The notes under the pieces: generated by a model
What the model was told of the DNA's origin: nothing
Databases searched by the model: none
Seen by the model: only the letters and a program-made list of their open reading frames with translations
Position numbers and translations under genes: made by a program
Shown: positions 24,266 through 35,039 of the stretch, piece by piece
How the letters are laid out: the number at the start of each line of letters is the position of its first letter
How positions within the stretch are numbered: position 1 is the stretch's first letter
Assembly (NCBI RefSeq): GCF_026460885.1
Contig: NZ_JAOVZW010000013.1
Coordinates: 310,001-374,000 of the forward strand
DNA length: 64,000 nucleotides
Origin: Chryseobacterium formosum
Lineage (GTDB): Bacteria; Bacteroidota; Bacteroidia; Flavobacteriales; Weeksellaceae
Reading direction: 5' to 3'

Positions 24266-24971
24266 CATCTAAATTGTGAATCGAGGCATTGTGAAGGGTT
24301 AGTAAATCCAACCTGATTAGATAATGGTGTAATATTATAGTAATCAATGTTTTAAATTGATGTTTGTGAACTCCTTTTTCAGGAATATGAACCTGTTTCC
24401 TCTTGTTAAAATATCCTGACAGACGTAATATTGCCAACTATATAGAGCAGCATTATTTCACAAATGGAAAAGGTCTTACATCATACTTCTCATCTTTACT
24501 TCACACTTTATGGCATCTTCTATGACATCATCATAGCATGTAGATGTATACGTCCAACTTACACTATTAATTATTCATTCACTGTAGTATACAGGGAATG
24601 TTTGAAATCTGTTAATACTTTAAAATATATCTATTTGAGGGGTGGTGAATTTCAAATTCCTGATAAAAAACATATTAAATACCGTATAAAAAGTAGTCTC
24701 TGTTTCAACAAAGGATGCTAGTATTATTATGATCACCCATGTGCGGTACTTAATATTTTCAATTAGTACATACTTTGATCAAGGCTTGTAAGAATAGGCT
24801 TGCCAAACTTTTTATAATGAATCATTAAAGTTATATGTTAAATACATCACAAGCATAAAGTCCTTTGGAATACTAACTGGCATGACACAAGTAGGGAATA
24901 TGCATTAATGCTTATGAAATTCCGTATTTAAATAAAAAACCCGCTAAAAAGGAACCATAAATAATTATTAG
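24266..24971. other. Intergenic region without recognised feature
   Basis: These 706 bases separate the TPR-AraC gene from the large secreted protein. Several short frames exist, the longest 85 codons at 24464, but none has a protein-like composition or recognisable motif. I see no clear repeat or hairpin. Confidence 0.5.
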
Positions 24972-27926
24972 ATGAAAAAAATTAACAAATTACTCTTAAT
25001 CCTTCTTTTTTCTATAGGATTAACCTTCACGATCAAGGCTCAGGACTTAGATGCTGATAATGATGGAATTATTGATTGCATCGAAAAGCGAGTGCAGGGT
25101 GCAACAATGTCAACGTTGTTTCAATTAAACGGAACTGCGGTAAGCGGCGGCAGTTCCGGCATTCCTGCGAATACAGTAAGGCTTACGGAAAATATTGCAA
25201 CCCAAAGCGGAAGCATGTGGTCGCTGAACAAAATTAATTTTGCTAAATCATTTACAATCAGATACCAAGCATATTTGGGAGCTTCTGATGGTGCAGATGG
25301 TATAGCAACAGTATTCCATAATGATCCAGCCGGTAATTCAGCCGTTGGTGCATCAGGATTTGGAATTGGAGCTGCCGGAATTGTAAACGGTATAGCACTT
25401 GAATTAGATACTTATTTAAATAATACATCATCCGGTGATATTTCTGCTGACCATGGAATGATTTGGGATACTGATGGAGCAGTTTTGAGTGGTGGCGATT
25501 CTTTCGTTCCGGCAATTGCTTCGCTGACTAATGCTGTTGCTGTCGGCGAATTGGAAGATAATGCTTGGCATAATGTTGTTGTAACATGGAATGCGGCAAC
25601 GCGAACTCTATCATATACTGTAGACAACATTAATGCGGGTAGCTATACTCATAGTGGCACACTGGATAACTTTTGTTTAACATATTTTAATATACCTGTT
25701 TCTCAAGTTAATAAACTTGTAACATATGGTTATACAGCATCAACAGGAGGTTCAACAAACCTTCAAAGTGTAAGAATCAACGATTTCTGTTCGGATTATC
25801 CTCAATTTGTGGATACGGATGGTGATGGTATTGAAGATTATCTAGACGTTGATTCGGATGGAGATGGATGCCCTGATGCAATTGAAGGTGATAAGAATAT
25901 CACACAAAGTATGTTGAATGCTGATTGGAGTATTGCCGGAACAGTAGATGCAAATGGTATTCCTACTGCTGCTTCTGGTGGCCAAGGAGCGGGAAGTGCC
26001 TATAATTCTGTTATTAACAGCTGTTTAAATACGGGGCTTTGTACAACAGGATGTAATGGTAATACATACGTTAACAGTAATGATCCCAATACTATAGAGT
26101 ATGATAATATGGTAAGTATATTTCATTCTTCAATGGCTAAGGAAGCAGATGGTAAAATTAAGATATGGGGCCAGGGTGCTGCGTATAATACAACAGGTGC
26201 AACGATAGGGAATATCGTAGTACCGACTGAAATTAACAGTACAACATACCCGGGACTTACAGGAACGATTCTGAAATTTACTGCCGGAAGTAATGTGAAT
26301 AATCAACAGTTTGCAGTTTTGACAACGACTGGGTTATTTATCTGGGGAGGAGCAGCAGGATCAATGATTAATACAGCGATAAAAAATTCAACTACTTTTG
26401 GATCTGTTTCAATTGGAACATTTGGTATAACTGGTACCAAAGCGGATGGTTTACCTGCAAATATTTCGCCAACAGATGTTAAAATGATGTTCGGAACAAG
26501 AAATACATTAGCAATTGTAACTTGTTCAGGTGCTGCTTACGTTTTAAGTAACGGGGGAGCTAAGAACGGCGATGGCACAACTACAACCGACGCAGTTTGG
26601 CACAGGGTTAAAATCAACGCCAATACAAATTTAAGCAACGTTGTTGCAATGAGAGGAACTCACCTTGCAATGATGGCATTGACTGCTGATGGAGAATTAT
26701 ATACTTGGGGTACAGGTTCCCGTTTGGGAGGTGCTTCAGACACTCCTACAAACAGGAGCTATGCTACATTGATGTCAAAACCAGCTGGTATAACACCTAA
26801 AATGATTGGGATGACGTCTGCCACTGACACAAATGTTATATACCAATCTTATTATTTGCTTGCAACAAATGGTAATCTTTACAGTATGGGCGAAAATGTT
26901 TCCAGACAATTAGGGATTTTTTCTACAACGGACAGCAACGAGTGGGTACAAGTAAAAAAATCAGCCGCAGCAGGTGATTTTCTTACAAATGTTGTATGGA
27001 TAAGCCCACAGGAACATGAAGGCGGGGACTATGCTGCTATTAACGTGCTTACGACAGACGGAAAATTGTGGGGATGGGGAAATAATAATAATCGTATGCT
27101 AGGAGGGGGATCAGCTACTACCATTGACCCAACCTATATGCCGGGAAGTACTACGGGTTCCTACAACGCAGGAAAGTTGAATCTTACGGACACTTTGATT
27201 GCTGTTGAAACAGGTGGACATACCACTCTCACTATTAAACAATGTAGCACAAAATTTGGTTATGTGGGGCATAGTATCCGAGGAAGTATGGCAAATGGAA
27301 CAGAAACAGATGGAACAGCAACCGAATACAATTTTTCTGATACATCAGCACTTTCTATATGTGGTGCTTTAGCAGGACCAGCCGTTCAGAATTTAAAAAT
27401 TTGTGAAGGCACATTTGCCAATTTACTTAACGCCCAACCCTCCTCACTTCCCCCAGGTGCAACAAGTATTCAATGGTGGACAACAATTACAAGAGATCCT
27501 GGAACCCAAGTTGTCAATGTAACTGCTGTTACGCCAGGGATTTATTATGCATTCTATGATCCTTTGATCGTTAACTGTCCAACTCAAATGACTGTTTCAT
27601 ACTATCTTCCTACAGATGCTGGATATTCTAGTTGTGCTTGTTACAATCCTGCTTTCACGCCGGGAACAGGTCCAGAGACAAAATTAGGAATAACATTGTT
27701 AAAAAGGGCGTCCGTAGTTGACAATTGGCCGATGGGAAGAAAATCCGGGCATTTAGTAATGGAATCTAACTCAAAAGGATTTGTGATCACACGCATATCA
27801 ACCGCAGGGTTAGCATCAATAGCAAGTCCGCAGGAAGGGATGATGGTTTATGATACAACAGCAAAATGTCTTAAAATTTACAGCGATGGTTCGTGGAGTT
27901 GTTTTAATACTCCTGCGTGTCCATAA
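24972..27926 (+). CDS. Large secreted protein with TSP3, lectin-like and RCC1-like parts
   Basis: The 984 residues start with a signal peptide (1-23, cleavage after KAQ), then a thrombospondin type-3 calcium loop ([14 protein letters not shown], about 25-38). A legume-lectin-like domain follows (about 45-255: [20 protein letters not shown], then FHNDP and [12 protein letters not shown]). A second calcium-loop block sits at about 281-303 ([19 protein letters not shown]). RCC1-like propeller repeats ([41 protein letters not shown]) cover about 395-760, and an Ig-like stretch precedes the C-terminal module [16 protein letters not shown]...EGMMVYDT...[10 protein letters not shown]. The last module is shared with the next gene. 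Exported and calcium-stabilised, it is probably an adhesin or surface protein. Confidence 0.88.
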   Translation: MKKINKLLLILLFSIGLTFTIKAQDLDADNDGIIDCIEKRVQGATMSTLFQLNGTAVSGGSSGIPANTVRLTENIATQSGSMWSLNKINFAKSFTIRYQAYLGASDGADGIATVFHNDPAGNSAVGASGFGIGAAGIVNGIALELDTYLNNTSSGDISADHGMIWDTDGAVLSGGDSFVPAIASLTNAVAVGELEDNAWHNVVVTWNAATRTLSYTVDNINAGSYTHSGTLDNFCLTYFNIPVSQVNKLVTYGYTASTGGSTNLQSVRINDFCSDYPQFVDTDGDGIEDYLDVDSDGDGCPDAIEGDKNITQSMLNADWSIAGTVDANGIPTAASGGQGAGSAYNSVINSCLNTGLCTTGCNGNTYVNSNDPNTIEYDNMVSIFHSSMAKEADGKIKIWGQGAAYNTTGATIGNIVVPTEINSTTYPGLTGTILKFTAGSNVNNQQFAVLTTTGLFIWGGAAGSMINTAIKNSTTFGSVSIGTFGITGTKADGLPANISPTDVKMMFGTRNTLAIVTCSGAAYVLSNGGAKNGDGTTTTDAVWHRVKINANTNLSNVVAMRGTHLAMMALTADGELYTWGTGSRLGGASDTPTNRSYATLMSKPAGITPKMIGMTSATDTNVIYQSYYLLATNGNLYSMGENVSRQLGIFSTTDSNEWVQVKKSAAAGDFLTNVVWISPQEHEGGDYAAINVLTTDGKLWGWGNNNNRMLGGGSATTIDPTYMPGSTTGSYNAGKLNLTDTLIAVETGGHTTLTIKQCSTKFGYVGHSIRGSMANGTETDGTATEYNFSDTSALSICGALAGPAVQNLKICEGTFANLLNAQPSSLPPGATSIQWWTTITRDPGTQVVNVTAVTPGIYYAFYDPLIVNCPTQMTVSYYLPTDAGYSSCACYNPAFTPGTGPETKLGITLLKRASVVDNWPMGRKSGHLVMESNSKGFVITRISTAGLASIASPQEGMMVYDTTAKCLKIYSDGSWSCFNTPACP

Positions 27927-28005
27927 AAGATTTTAATAATCTAAAAAGTAAATTTTTCATAGGATCGATACTTACCAATTAAATAAAATAAAAATCAAAA
28001 TAAAA

Positions 28006-28581
28006 ATGAAAAACATATTATTAGTTGCAGCAGTTTTATTTTCTGTACTTTTCAGTTCTCAGGTGATTATGGGTGATGCAATAGGAACGGCGCCGGCAGG
28101 GCAAAAAGAATCGGTTTTATTGGAATTTGCTGCGGGTCAAAATAAGGGGATTATTTTACCATATGTTCGCACTATACCTGGAGGAACTGGTTTAGCTGAA
28201 GGAACCATCATTTTAGATGCTACCAATCAGGCTGCTGCAAGAGTAAAATACTTTAATGGTGTTACTACCGGAGGAGCTACAGGATGGGTAGATTTAAGTT
28301 TTGGTCACGACGCAAATATAACAAATTCTATGACACTTCAACCTAGTCCGTCGACCGTTACGGAGGATGCAGGATCTAAAGTAATCATCGGAGCAAATAC
28401 TTCATCTGCCGATGGTATTCTAGTACTTGAATCAATAACAAAAGCAATGATACTTCCTACAGTCGTTGATACAAATAATATTCCGGATCCAGCGCCCGGG
28501 ATGATGGTTTTCATCAATAAAACTGGAGCCAAAAGACTGGCTGTATACAACGGTGGGGGATGGACTTATTGGAAACCATAA
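28006..28581 (+). CDS. Secreted protein sharing the C-terminal module of its neighbour
   Basis: The 191-residue protein has a signal peptide (MKNILLVAAVLFSVLFSSQ) and a module containing DGILVLESITKAMILPTVVD, then PAPGMMVFINKTGAKRLAVY and NGGGWTYWK. This matches in order the last 65 residues of the protein at 24972 (LVMES, GFVITR, EGMMVYD, IYSDGSW). It is also present twice in looser form within this protein (KESVLLEFAAGQNKGIILPY near the start), so the protein may be two copies of one fold. It lies 79 bases after the large gene, in the same direction, and has its own strong terminator. It is probably a partner surface protein; its function is unknown. Confidence 0.75.
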   Translation: MKNILLVAAVLFSVLFSSQVIMGDAIGTAPAGQKESVLLEFAAGQNKGIILPYVRTIPGGTGLAEGTIILDATNQAAARVKYFNGVTTGGATGWVDLSFGHDANITNSMTLQPSPSTVTEDAGSKVIIGANTSSADGILVLESITKAMILPTVVDTNNIPDPAPGMMVFINKTGAKRLAVYNGGGWTYWKP

Positions 28582-28626
28582 GGATGATCAATATTGCAGG
28601 ATAATTCAGGTTTCATAATATTTCGG

Positions 28627-28652
28627 CACGAATAATCTAATGATTATTCGTG
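28627..28652 (+). terminator. Rho-independent terminator after the secreted-protein pair
   Basis: CACGAATAATC (28627-28637), loop TAAT, GATTATTCGTG (28642-28652), then TCTCTTTT. The stem is perfect over 11 bp. It ends the 24972-28006 transcript 45 bases after the last stop codon. Confidence 0.8.
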
Positions 28653-28724
28653 TCTCTTTTAGTTTTTATGATGACTTAATACTTTTTATGAATTGAGTAA
28701 GTACAACACGAGATCAAATTAAAA

Positions 28725-29033
28725 ATGACAAAAAAGTTAAAAAAGATCAATTTCTATCTCAGAAAATATTTAAATATGCCCAAAAGCCAGATAGTAGCAG
28801 AGTTGAATATATTATATTTTGAGAGCGAAAACATTATTGTATACCATCAAGAAAAATTGAGATTTTTTTTAGGTGATGAAATTATATTTTTGTTGAAAAA
28901 TGAAAGGATATATGAGATTTATATCACTGAATATATATGTAGTGTTCCTTTTACAAGTATTTTTTATCATCATGACCAGGATTTCACATTTACTGTCATT
29001 GGGCTACAGAGTAAAGAAATTCAAACTTATTAG
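28725..29033 (+). CDS. Short hypothetical protein
   Basis: This 102-residue basic protein starts MTKKLKKINFYLRKYLNMPK, followed by two strand-rich stretches (IVYHQEKLRFFLGDEIIFLL; FTFTVIGLQSK). It has no signal peptide, TM or known motif. Codon use is like its surroundings, so it is accepted as a gene, with modest certainty. Confidence 0.5.
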   Translation: MTKKLKKINFYLRKYLNMPKSQIVAELNILYFESENIIVYHQEKLRFFLGDEIIFLLKNERIYEIYITEYICSVPFTSIFYHHDQDFTFTVIGLQSKEIQTY

Positions 29034-29481
29034 TTAGTGCCTCTAAAGTTCAGTAAAATAAATTCATCTAGCTTGTCTTTTTGCAAAAAGCTTAGGGAGT
29101 CTTTTTTTAATCTTTGGAATTCGAATATATCTATATTTACGGCCAAATTTAATAAAATATTTTACTGTCAATCACTTTTAAAATTTCGTCATCGTCCTTT
29201 TTTTTAATGGTTTTGATAAAGGTTACAATTCTTAACCCTGTGATCGGAGCAAGTTGCTTTCGGGTGAGGTAAATTTCAAACGATTATTTTTCTTTATTGT
29301 TAGTGTAGCTTTTAAAATAGTTAAACACACCTAAAAGACTAACTTCAGGTTATAGCTGCAAAACTTGAAACTCATCGTAAATCTTAATTGGACAGTCAAT
29401 GCCAAAAAGTGTCTTTCACGCAATATTTGTTTTTATCAAAATATGGATTTGATATTTTACTGTAAAATAATCTATCTCATT
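29034..29481. other. Intergenic region before the first DUF3945-type gene
   Basis: No gene is seen here. CTTTTTGCAAAAAG at 29077-29090 is a perfect 14-bp palindrome with a T7 run shortly after (29102-29108), perhaps a weak terminator for the 28725 gene. The in-frame extension of the next gene from 29365 to 29481 has poor coding character and is treated as leader. Confidence 0.4.
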
Positions 29482-30822
29482 ATGGAAGCAAAGAAAAGTA
29501 AAGATCAAGAACAAAACGCAAATATAACATCCTCCGACACCTTATTGGTTCTCCATAACCACAGCAACACCATCGGTATCGTCCAAAATATCAATCCAGA
29601 CGGAACGATCAATCATACCGAACCAAACCAGGGATATTCAAAACCCAACTTAAAAATTGACTCAAAAGAAGACAGTTTTATCCAATTCTATTCAGATTTC
29701 TACCACCAATTAAAAAACCCGGAAGAATTCACCTTTTTCAAAGTCACTGAATACGAAGCCAAAGAAGCAGCCAAAGACCTTCAAAACTACATCGATCAGG
29801 CAAGCGTTAAAGAAATCGACCAACTCAAAGATTATGCGGTGTCTATCGATGCGGTAGAAGCACAACTGGATCGTCGAAATAAATTCACCCAGTACCAACA
29901 AAGTAAAAGTATCCATCCTCACATTAAAGAACAGCAATACCGTTATCTTCCCGAACAGATTGACTGGAATATTATGAGCAAACTCAATCTCAATCAAGAG
30001 AAACTGGAACAGCTCGACGCTTTAGAACCATTACTCAAAGGATATAAAACACCCACCTTGATTCCCATTACTTTTAATCAGGGAACCATCGAAACCAAGA
30101 TGGATGTCAGACTTTCTTTACGACTCAACGATGTAGGATATCTGGAAATCCGTATTCATGCCATCAGAAAAGAACCCGATTTCAACAGCAAACTCTTTGG
30201 TCATGAGTTTACCGCTGAAGACAAGAAAAATTTGATGGATACCGGAAACATGGGCAGGGTAGTCAATCTGATTAATCCAATGACCGACGAACTAACCCCT
30301 TCCGTCATCAGCAGAGACCGACTGACCAATGAACTTATCGCCTTAAGAGCAGAACATATCAGAATCCCGTTAGTCATTTGCGGAGTTACCCTCAACGAAG
30401 AACAAAAGAAAACCCTCAAAGAAGGCAAACCTTTATTCATTGAAAACATGATCTCCAAAAGAGGAACCCTATTCAATTCCACCGTCCAGTTCAATGCCGA
30501 CAAAAGATATGTAGAATTCCTATTCAACAGAAACATCAATAATTTACAAAACCACTTACAACACAAAACCCTTCAAACCATAATCAAAGCAGAAGTACCC
30601 AACACCTTCAGAGGCAAACCCATCTACCAATGGCAGATCGAAAAACTCAAAGCGGGGGAGACCGCATATATTAACGGACTCACCGACAGCAAAGGAAAGA
30701 AATATCAAGGCTACATCAGTTTCGATAAAAACATCGGAAAGTTTGAGTTTTCATTTAAGAACCCGAAGAAACAAATAGGATTAAACAAACCATCGATAAG
30801 GCAGAAAGGTAGAAAATTATAA
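29482..30822 (+). CDS. DUF3945/DUF4099-type protein, copy 1
   Basis: The 446-residue protein (start ATG 29482, MEAKKSKDQEQN) has the N-terminal part LLVLHNHSNTIGIVQNI, the motif FYSDFYHQLKNPEEF, and the paired segments typical of DUF3945 proteins of Bacteroidota mobile elements (LLKGYKTPTLIPI; GNMGRVVNLI; KLKAGETAYINGL; KKYQGYISFDK). It is soluble with no TM. The function of the family is unknown; members travel with conjugative transposons and RadC genes. The 44180 gene is a close paralogue along the whole length. Base use is unusual: this coding strand prefers C over G (positions 29581-29640: 16 C, 9 G), the opposite of the paralogue. Confidence 0.85.
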   Translation: MEAKKSKDQEQNANITSSDTLLVLHNHSNTIGIVQNINPDGTINHTEPNQGYSKPNLKIDSKEDSFIQFYSDFYHQLKNPEEFTFFKVTEYEAKEAAKDLQNYIDQASVKEIDQLKDYAVSIDAVEAQLDRRNKFTQYQQSKSIHPHIKEQQYRYLPEQIDWNIMSKLNLNQEKLEQLDALEPLLKGYKTPTLIPITFNQGTIETKMDVRLSLRLNDVGYLEIRIHAIRKEPDFNSKLFGHEFTAEDKKNLMDTGNMGRVVNLINPMTDELTPSVISRDRLTNELIALRAEHIRIPLVICGVTLNEEQKKTLKEGKPLFIENMISKRGTLFNSTVQFNADKRYVEFLFNRNINNLQNHLQHKTLQTIIKAEVPNTFRGKPIYQWQIEKLKAGETAYINGLTDSKGKKYQGYISFDKNIGKFEFSFKNPKKQIGLNKPSIRQKGRKL

Positions 30823-31038
30823 TAATTAGTAAAATAGATTATGATCTTTTTGAGATATTTTATAATTGATCCGAAATTCAATGTTTTGGGCGTTTAATTG
30901 TTTAGACAGTTCATATCTACTCTGATATTAGAAGTTATATTAAAATTTCTAACGAGCTCTAAAATAAAAATATTAGATGAGCATCGTTGTTTTTTCCAAA
31001 TTTTTATTTTAAAATAAAGTTTAACAGAAATGTTGGTT

Positions 31039-32184
31039 TCAATTAGGAACTATTGTTAAAGAAAATGTTGCGGGAAAATTATCTTTTACAAATTGATTGC
31101 CCCAGAAGTAATTATATCCTATTCTAAAAGTAGAATTTATAGCGATGCCGATTGAAGCTTGATTGAAAAAAAACGATTTGCTATCTGTTTTTATTAAATT
31201 TTCATAAAAATATTTATTTCCTGTAACGTACCCAATCCTGAAATTTGAGTATATAGTTAAAATATCAAGTAATCCAGAATAGTAAATGCTTCCTTCAAAG
31301 CCCAAATCCAGATTAGTGGAAGACTTATCACTAGATGTACCTATTTTTGGAATGTCGACTGCAAATTTGGGTGCAGTTATCAATTTAAATGAAAATGCAT
31401 TTTGTGAATCTGTGTAACCTAAAAGAGGATAGGAAAGACTAAATGTTGTGTTACCCCCGCCTCCCAATAGTCTTTGTACAGCATCCTTTTGAGATGAAAT
31501 AGAATCACTATCAGTAGGATCATTATTTGTATTTGATAGCAAAACACCTACGCCAACTCTTAGAGGACCAAAATAGTCTGCGTACAGCTCATTGAAAATT
31601 GATGCCTTGCTTCCTTCAGAACTTAACGAAACCAATGTGTTTTTTAAGAATTTACTTTTTTTATCAGTTAAATAATTATCATAATACATCTGTGCTCCTA
31701 CTGCATTTCTCACTGGAAAAAGCTGAAAATTGTTAAAGTTTAGAGCTTTGTAATTCATTTCTTGTGCATACCTAAGAAAGATATTGTTGTCTTTATATGC
31801 CTTCCTTTTTTCTTTTTCAGCATCCTCAATTTCATTTCTTAATTTTTCGATATCACTTAGGGACGTAGCATTGTTTAAATCATTCAACAGCTTCTCATTT
31901 TTGATAATAAACAAGTTTGTAATTTTCTCTTCTCGTTCTTTGTGAATATCCAATAATGCCTTTTCAAACTTATGGTAATAATTCTTAGATTTTGCAGCTT
32001 CGGCTCGAGCTTTAAATATTCCTATACTATCACTGTATTGATTGAGAAGTTGATTACTGTCAAAATCTACAGGCAGAAGGTTTCGAGACTTTTCTATGTT
32101 TTCATTTTTAAATCTAAACGGAATTGTTTGACAGTAGCAATTGCAACAGCTGATGATAGAAATCAATGTAATTAGTTTTTTCAT
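31039..32184 (-). CDS. Exported protein, probable outer-membrane beta-barrel
   Basis: Starting at ATG 32184 the 381 residues open with a signal peptide (MKKLITLISIISCCNCYCQ), continue through a coiled, charged stretch (about 60-140, LNDLNNATSLSDIEKLRNEI) and end in a strand-rich domain with alternating aromatic residues (GPLRVGVGVLLSNT; FSLSYPLLGYTD; FAVDIPKIG; FRIGYNYFWG). This recalls a beta-barrel, although the last residue is N rather than F. The upstream in-frame extension to 32289 is discarded because it lacks signal-like character. It lies next to the membrane protein at 32389 in divergent orientation. No family is known. Confidence 0.6.
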   Translation of the reverse strand: MKKLITLISIISCCNCYCQTIPFRFKNENIEKSRNLLPVDFDSNQLLNQYSDSIGIFKARAEAAKSKNYYHKFEKALLDIHKEREEKITNLFIIKNEKLLNDLNNATSLSDIEKLRNEIEDAEKEKRKAYKDNNIFLRYAQEMNYKALNFNNFQLFPVRNAVGAQMYYDNYLTDKKSKFLKNTLVSLSSEGSKASIFNELYADYFGPLRVGVGVLLSNTNNDPTDSDSISSQKDAVQRLLGGGGNTTFSLSYPLLGYTDSQNAFSFKLITAPKFAVDIPKIGTSSDKSSTNLDLGFEGSIYYSGLLDILTIYSNFRIGYVTGNKYFYENLIKTDSKSFFFNQASIGIAINSTFRIGYNYFWGNQFVKDNFPATFSLTIVPN

Positions 32185-32388
32185 GAGAATTAGTTTTGTA
32201 GTTTTAAATAATAAATGTAACAAATCAATTAATATTTTGATATCACCCTTTTGTGGTATTTTTAATATAAAAAATAAAATGCAGGTCAATTAAGTGTTCT
32301 CGTAATTGTGAAACAATTATTTTTAATATATTTGGAAGATCGTGTTGTGATATATTCTCAGCATAAAAACTAACAACCTGAAATATCC

Positions 32389-33015
32389 ATGAATTATCTT
32401 GAGATTAGCTCCTTTATTGAAGCTAAGAAAAAGCGTAAAGCTCATATAGAAGAGGAACTTCGCTATGTTAATACGCTTACGTATAATTTAAGAGCAGAAA
32501 AACCTATAAAGTGGTACAATAACTTTTACTACATTGTTAAAAGGGCGGTATTCATCATTTTAGCAATACTGTCGCTTTTGTTATTGAGCAGCACTTTTAC
32601 ACATCAAAATTCTTTTAAAAAAAAATTCTCTCAACATTTTGAAGGTATTATATCCGCTGGTCTTAATGATACTTTTGGCACTCATCGTTCTGTAACTGTT
32701 TTAGAAACAAGTGCGGTAGATTCGCATAAGGCAGAAGCTATTATTTCAAAACCCGTCAGAGCAGATATTCAGATGAATATAAGTTCTAAGGTTTATGACT
32801 ATTCACTCATGACCGTTAGAATAATTTTTCTATTGGCTGTGCTATTATTTTGGTATATCGCAAGACTGACAAGAAAACTACATTTTAAGAATAGATTGAT
32901 TTCTGATTATTATGATTCCAATCTTACAATTATGAATATTTATAAAGAAGTAATTCAGGAGCAGAATTTTGAAATTGATTTTTTAACTAAGGCTTCCTCA
33001 AAAAAAAATAATTAA
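32389..33015 (+). CDS. Two-TM coiled-coil membrane protein next to the GmrSD-like gene
   Basis: The 208-residue protein has a coiled N-terminal part (EAKKKRKAHIEEELRYVNTL), a first membrane segment (about 50-69, RAVFIILAILSLLLLSS), an exposed loop of about 65 residues, a second membrane segment (about 140-160) and a charged cytosolic tail with the helix LTIMNIYKEVIQEQNFEIDF. It is 47 bases upstream of the DUF262/DUF1524 gene on the same strand, so they may form one operon. It could anchor or gate the nuclease at the membrane (inference). No family is recognised. Confidence 0.6.
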   Translation: MNYLEISSFIEAKKKRKAHIEEELRYVNTLTYNLRAEKPIKWYNNFYYIVKRAVFIILAILSLLLLSSTFTHQNSFKKKFSQHFEGIISAGLNDTFGTHRSVTVLETSAVDSHKAEAIISKPVRADIQMNISSKVYDYSLMTVRIIFLLAVLLFWYIARLTRKLHFKNRLISDYYDSNLTIMNIYKEVIQEQNFEIDFLTKASSKKNN

Positions 33016-33062
33016 CTGCACAGAATTTTCACTCAATACTTGCTAAACAATAACCAATTAAA

Positions 33063-34907
33063 ATGGATAATAACAATTTACTAACTGGAAAAAAGTATAT
33101 TAAAGATATTTTCAATCAAGAACAATTTTACAATATACCTGAATATCAACGACCCTATGTTTGGGGAGTTGATCAAATTGAAAACTTCTTGGATGATATA
33201 ACAAATGCACTAGAAAGTAATAAAGAAAAAGAGTATTTCGTGGGATGTATGATATGGAATACAAGAGAAACGGAATCTAATGGCATCAAATATAAGTTTC
33301 AAGATATTTTAGATGGGCAACAAAGATTTTTAACTTTATTTCTCTTACATGCCGTTCTACGAAATTTATCATCTAGTGAAAAGCTAAAAACAAATGTGCA
33401 AAATCGATTAATTCAGGAAGCTGATGAATTTAATAATGTGCCAGCAAGAAATAGAATTGAGTTTGATATTAGAGATGACAAAAATTTCATTGACAGATAT
33501 ATAATTAACGAAATTGAATTAAATTCAGAAATACTTGAACAACTGGCAAAAAATTATGATAATAGCTCATCGGTAAGAAATTTAGCAAATGGTATGAGTA
33601 TCATTCTCAATTGGTTTAATGCAAAGGAAAGAGAAGACGCAGAAAATTTTCAAGAATTTTTAGTAAAGTTTTACACGTATTTATCAAACAAAGTGTTAGC
33701 ACTATATCTCGCTACACCCAATAATCTTGACGATGCCTATAATCTATTTACTGTACTTAACAGTAGAGGATTACAACTGCAAGTCAGTGATATTTTAAGA
33801 GCTCAGAATCTTCGAGTGATACTTGATGATAAGATAAGGCGTGAATACGCAAATAAATGGTCAGACTTTGAGAATAAGATAAATCTGCCTTACAAATCAT
33901 TTGATGAATTTTTATGGGCTGTGGTTTTTATTAAAATGAAGTATCGAAGTGACGACAATCAAACTTTGACAAAAGCTTTTGATTTTATGTTCAAAAAAGG
34001 TTTAATGGTTAAAGGATCGGAAACTTTAGATATTGTTGAAAAATATATTAACCATTTTCTAGCAGTTAATAATGGAAGTATTGCTACAAAGGATTCGGCA
34101 TATTTATTCTCAAATATAAATTTTATTTTATCGAGTGTTTATGGCTCGCAATATTTAACACCCTTAATGCATTTTAAAGAGTCTTTTGACGAACACAATA
34201 TTGTTGAATTTATAGTGAAGATAGATAATTTATTTTCTTTAGGTTGGTTGTTAGGTCGTAGACAGTCTATGACTAGAACATTTACAATCATCAAACGAAT
34301 TGAATATTACAATGATAAAGTTGTTAAAAAAGAGCTGTCTAAAGAAGAAGCTAGTAGATTGATGATCAATGATGAATGTCTGAAATATGATTATTTTGAT
34401 GAAAATATAAGTTCTGAGAAGCCTCTTAATATAGATGATCTCGAGAATAGTCTTAGAAATGATAGGTGGGGAGGTTTCAGTGGTACAAAAGTTAATAAAA
34501 CAAGGTATTTGTTATTAAAACTTGATCTTTTAATGGGAAGTAAAAATAATCAAATTCAGTACAATAAAAACTCTTCAAGTATTGAACATTTAATGCCTCA
34601 AAAGATTGAAAATACACTATGGTCTATTGATTTAGACTTTCATAAAGAATGGTTGCATAAAATAGGAAATTTAGTTTTAATAGACAGAAATAAGAATTCT
34701 TCTTTAAGCAATAAAAACTACGAAATAAAAAAAACAAAGTATAAAGGTGCTATAGAAGCAAGAGCTAATACGAACTATGTTTTAATGCAAAATAATGAAT
34801 GGAATCAGGACGCAATTATTGAAAATCAAGATAGAATCGTGAAATTGATAATGAAATATTATCAAGGGAATTCACTTGATACATTTTTAGAGATTCAGCG
34901 TAATTAA
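33063..34907 (+). CDS. DUF262-DUF1524 (GmrSD-type) nuclease-like protein
   Basis: The 614-residue protein has the DUF262 signature at the N-terminus: YQRPYVWG (28-35) and DILDGQQRFLTLFLL (DGQQR at 84-88), the ParB-like NTPase site. The C-terminus holds a DUF1524 His-Me-type nuclease motif: SIEHLMPQ (H509), then HKIGNLVLIDRNKNSSLSN. GmrSD-family proteins are type IV restriction enzymes that cut glucosylated or otherwise modified phage DNA, and nucleotide binding at DGQQR is needed. With both halves in one chain this is a single-gene system like GmrSD or BrxU. Two more DUF262 proteins lie in the type I operon at 54.8-59.2 kb. Confidence 0.9.
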   Translation: MDNNNLLTGKKYIKDIFNQEQFYNIPEYQRPYVWGVDQIENFLDDITNALESNKEKEYFVGCMIWNTRETESNGIKYKFQDILDGQQRFLTLFLLHAVLRNLSSSEKLKTNVQNRLIQEADEFNNVPARNRIEFDIRDDKNFIDRYIINEIELNSEILEQLAKNYDNSSSVRNLANGMSIILNWFNAKEREDAENFQEFLVKFYTYLSNKVLALYLATPNNLDDAYNLFTVLNSRGLQLQVSDILRAQNLRVILDDKIRREYANKWSDFENKINLPYKSFDEFLWAVVFIKMKYRSDDNQTLTKAFDFMFKKGLMVKGSETLDIVEKYINHFLAVNNGSIATKDSAYLFSNINFILSSVYGSQYLTPLMHFKESFDEHNIVEFIVKIDNLFSLGWLLGRRQSMTRTFTIIKRIEYYNDKVVKKELSKEEASRLMINDECLKYDYFDENISSEKPLNIDDLENSLRNDRWGGFSGTKVNKTRYLLLKLDLLMGSKNNQIQYNKNSSSIEHLMPQKIENTLWSIDLDFHKEWLHKIGNLVLIDRNKNSSLSNKNYEIKKTKYKGAIEARANTNYVLMQNNEWNQDAIIENQDRIVKLIMKYYQGNSLDTFLEIQRN

Positions 34908-35039
34908 AGATTTGAGAAAGATAATATTAAGCTTAAAAAATGTCTCGAGTTTTCTTAGAACTTTTTAAGCAATCTACTTAACAACTTAAATATTAAAACC
35001 TAATTAGATTATACTAAATGCAATTTAAGACTTTAAAAT

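Noticed and set aside
24464..24721. 85-codon frame in the gap before the large secreted protein
   Set aside because: No motif, odd composition rich in His/Tyr/Ile and no neighbour support; not convincing as a gene.
29365..29481. Longer N-terminus of the first DUF3945-type protein
   Set aside because: The paralogue starts at the equivalent of ATG 29482 and the extra 39 residues have no similarity to it.
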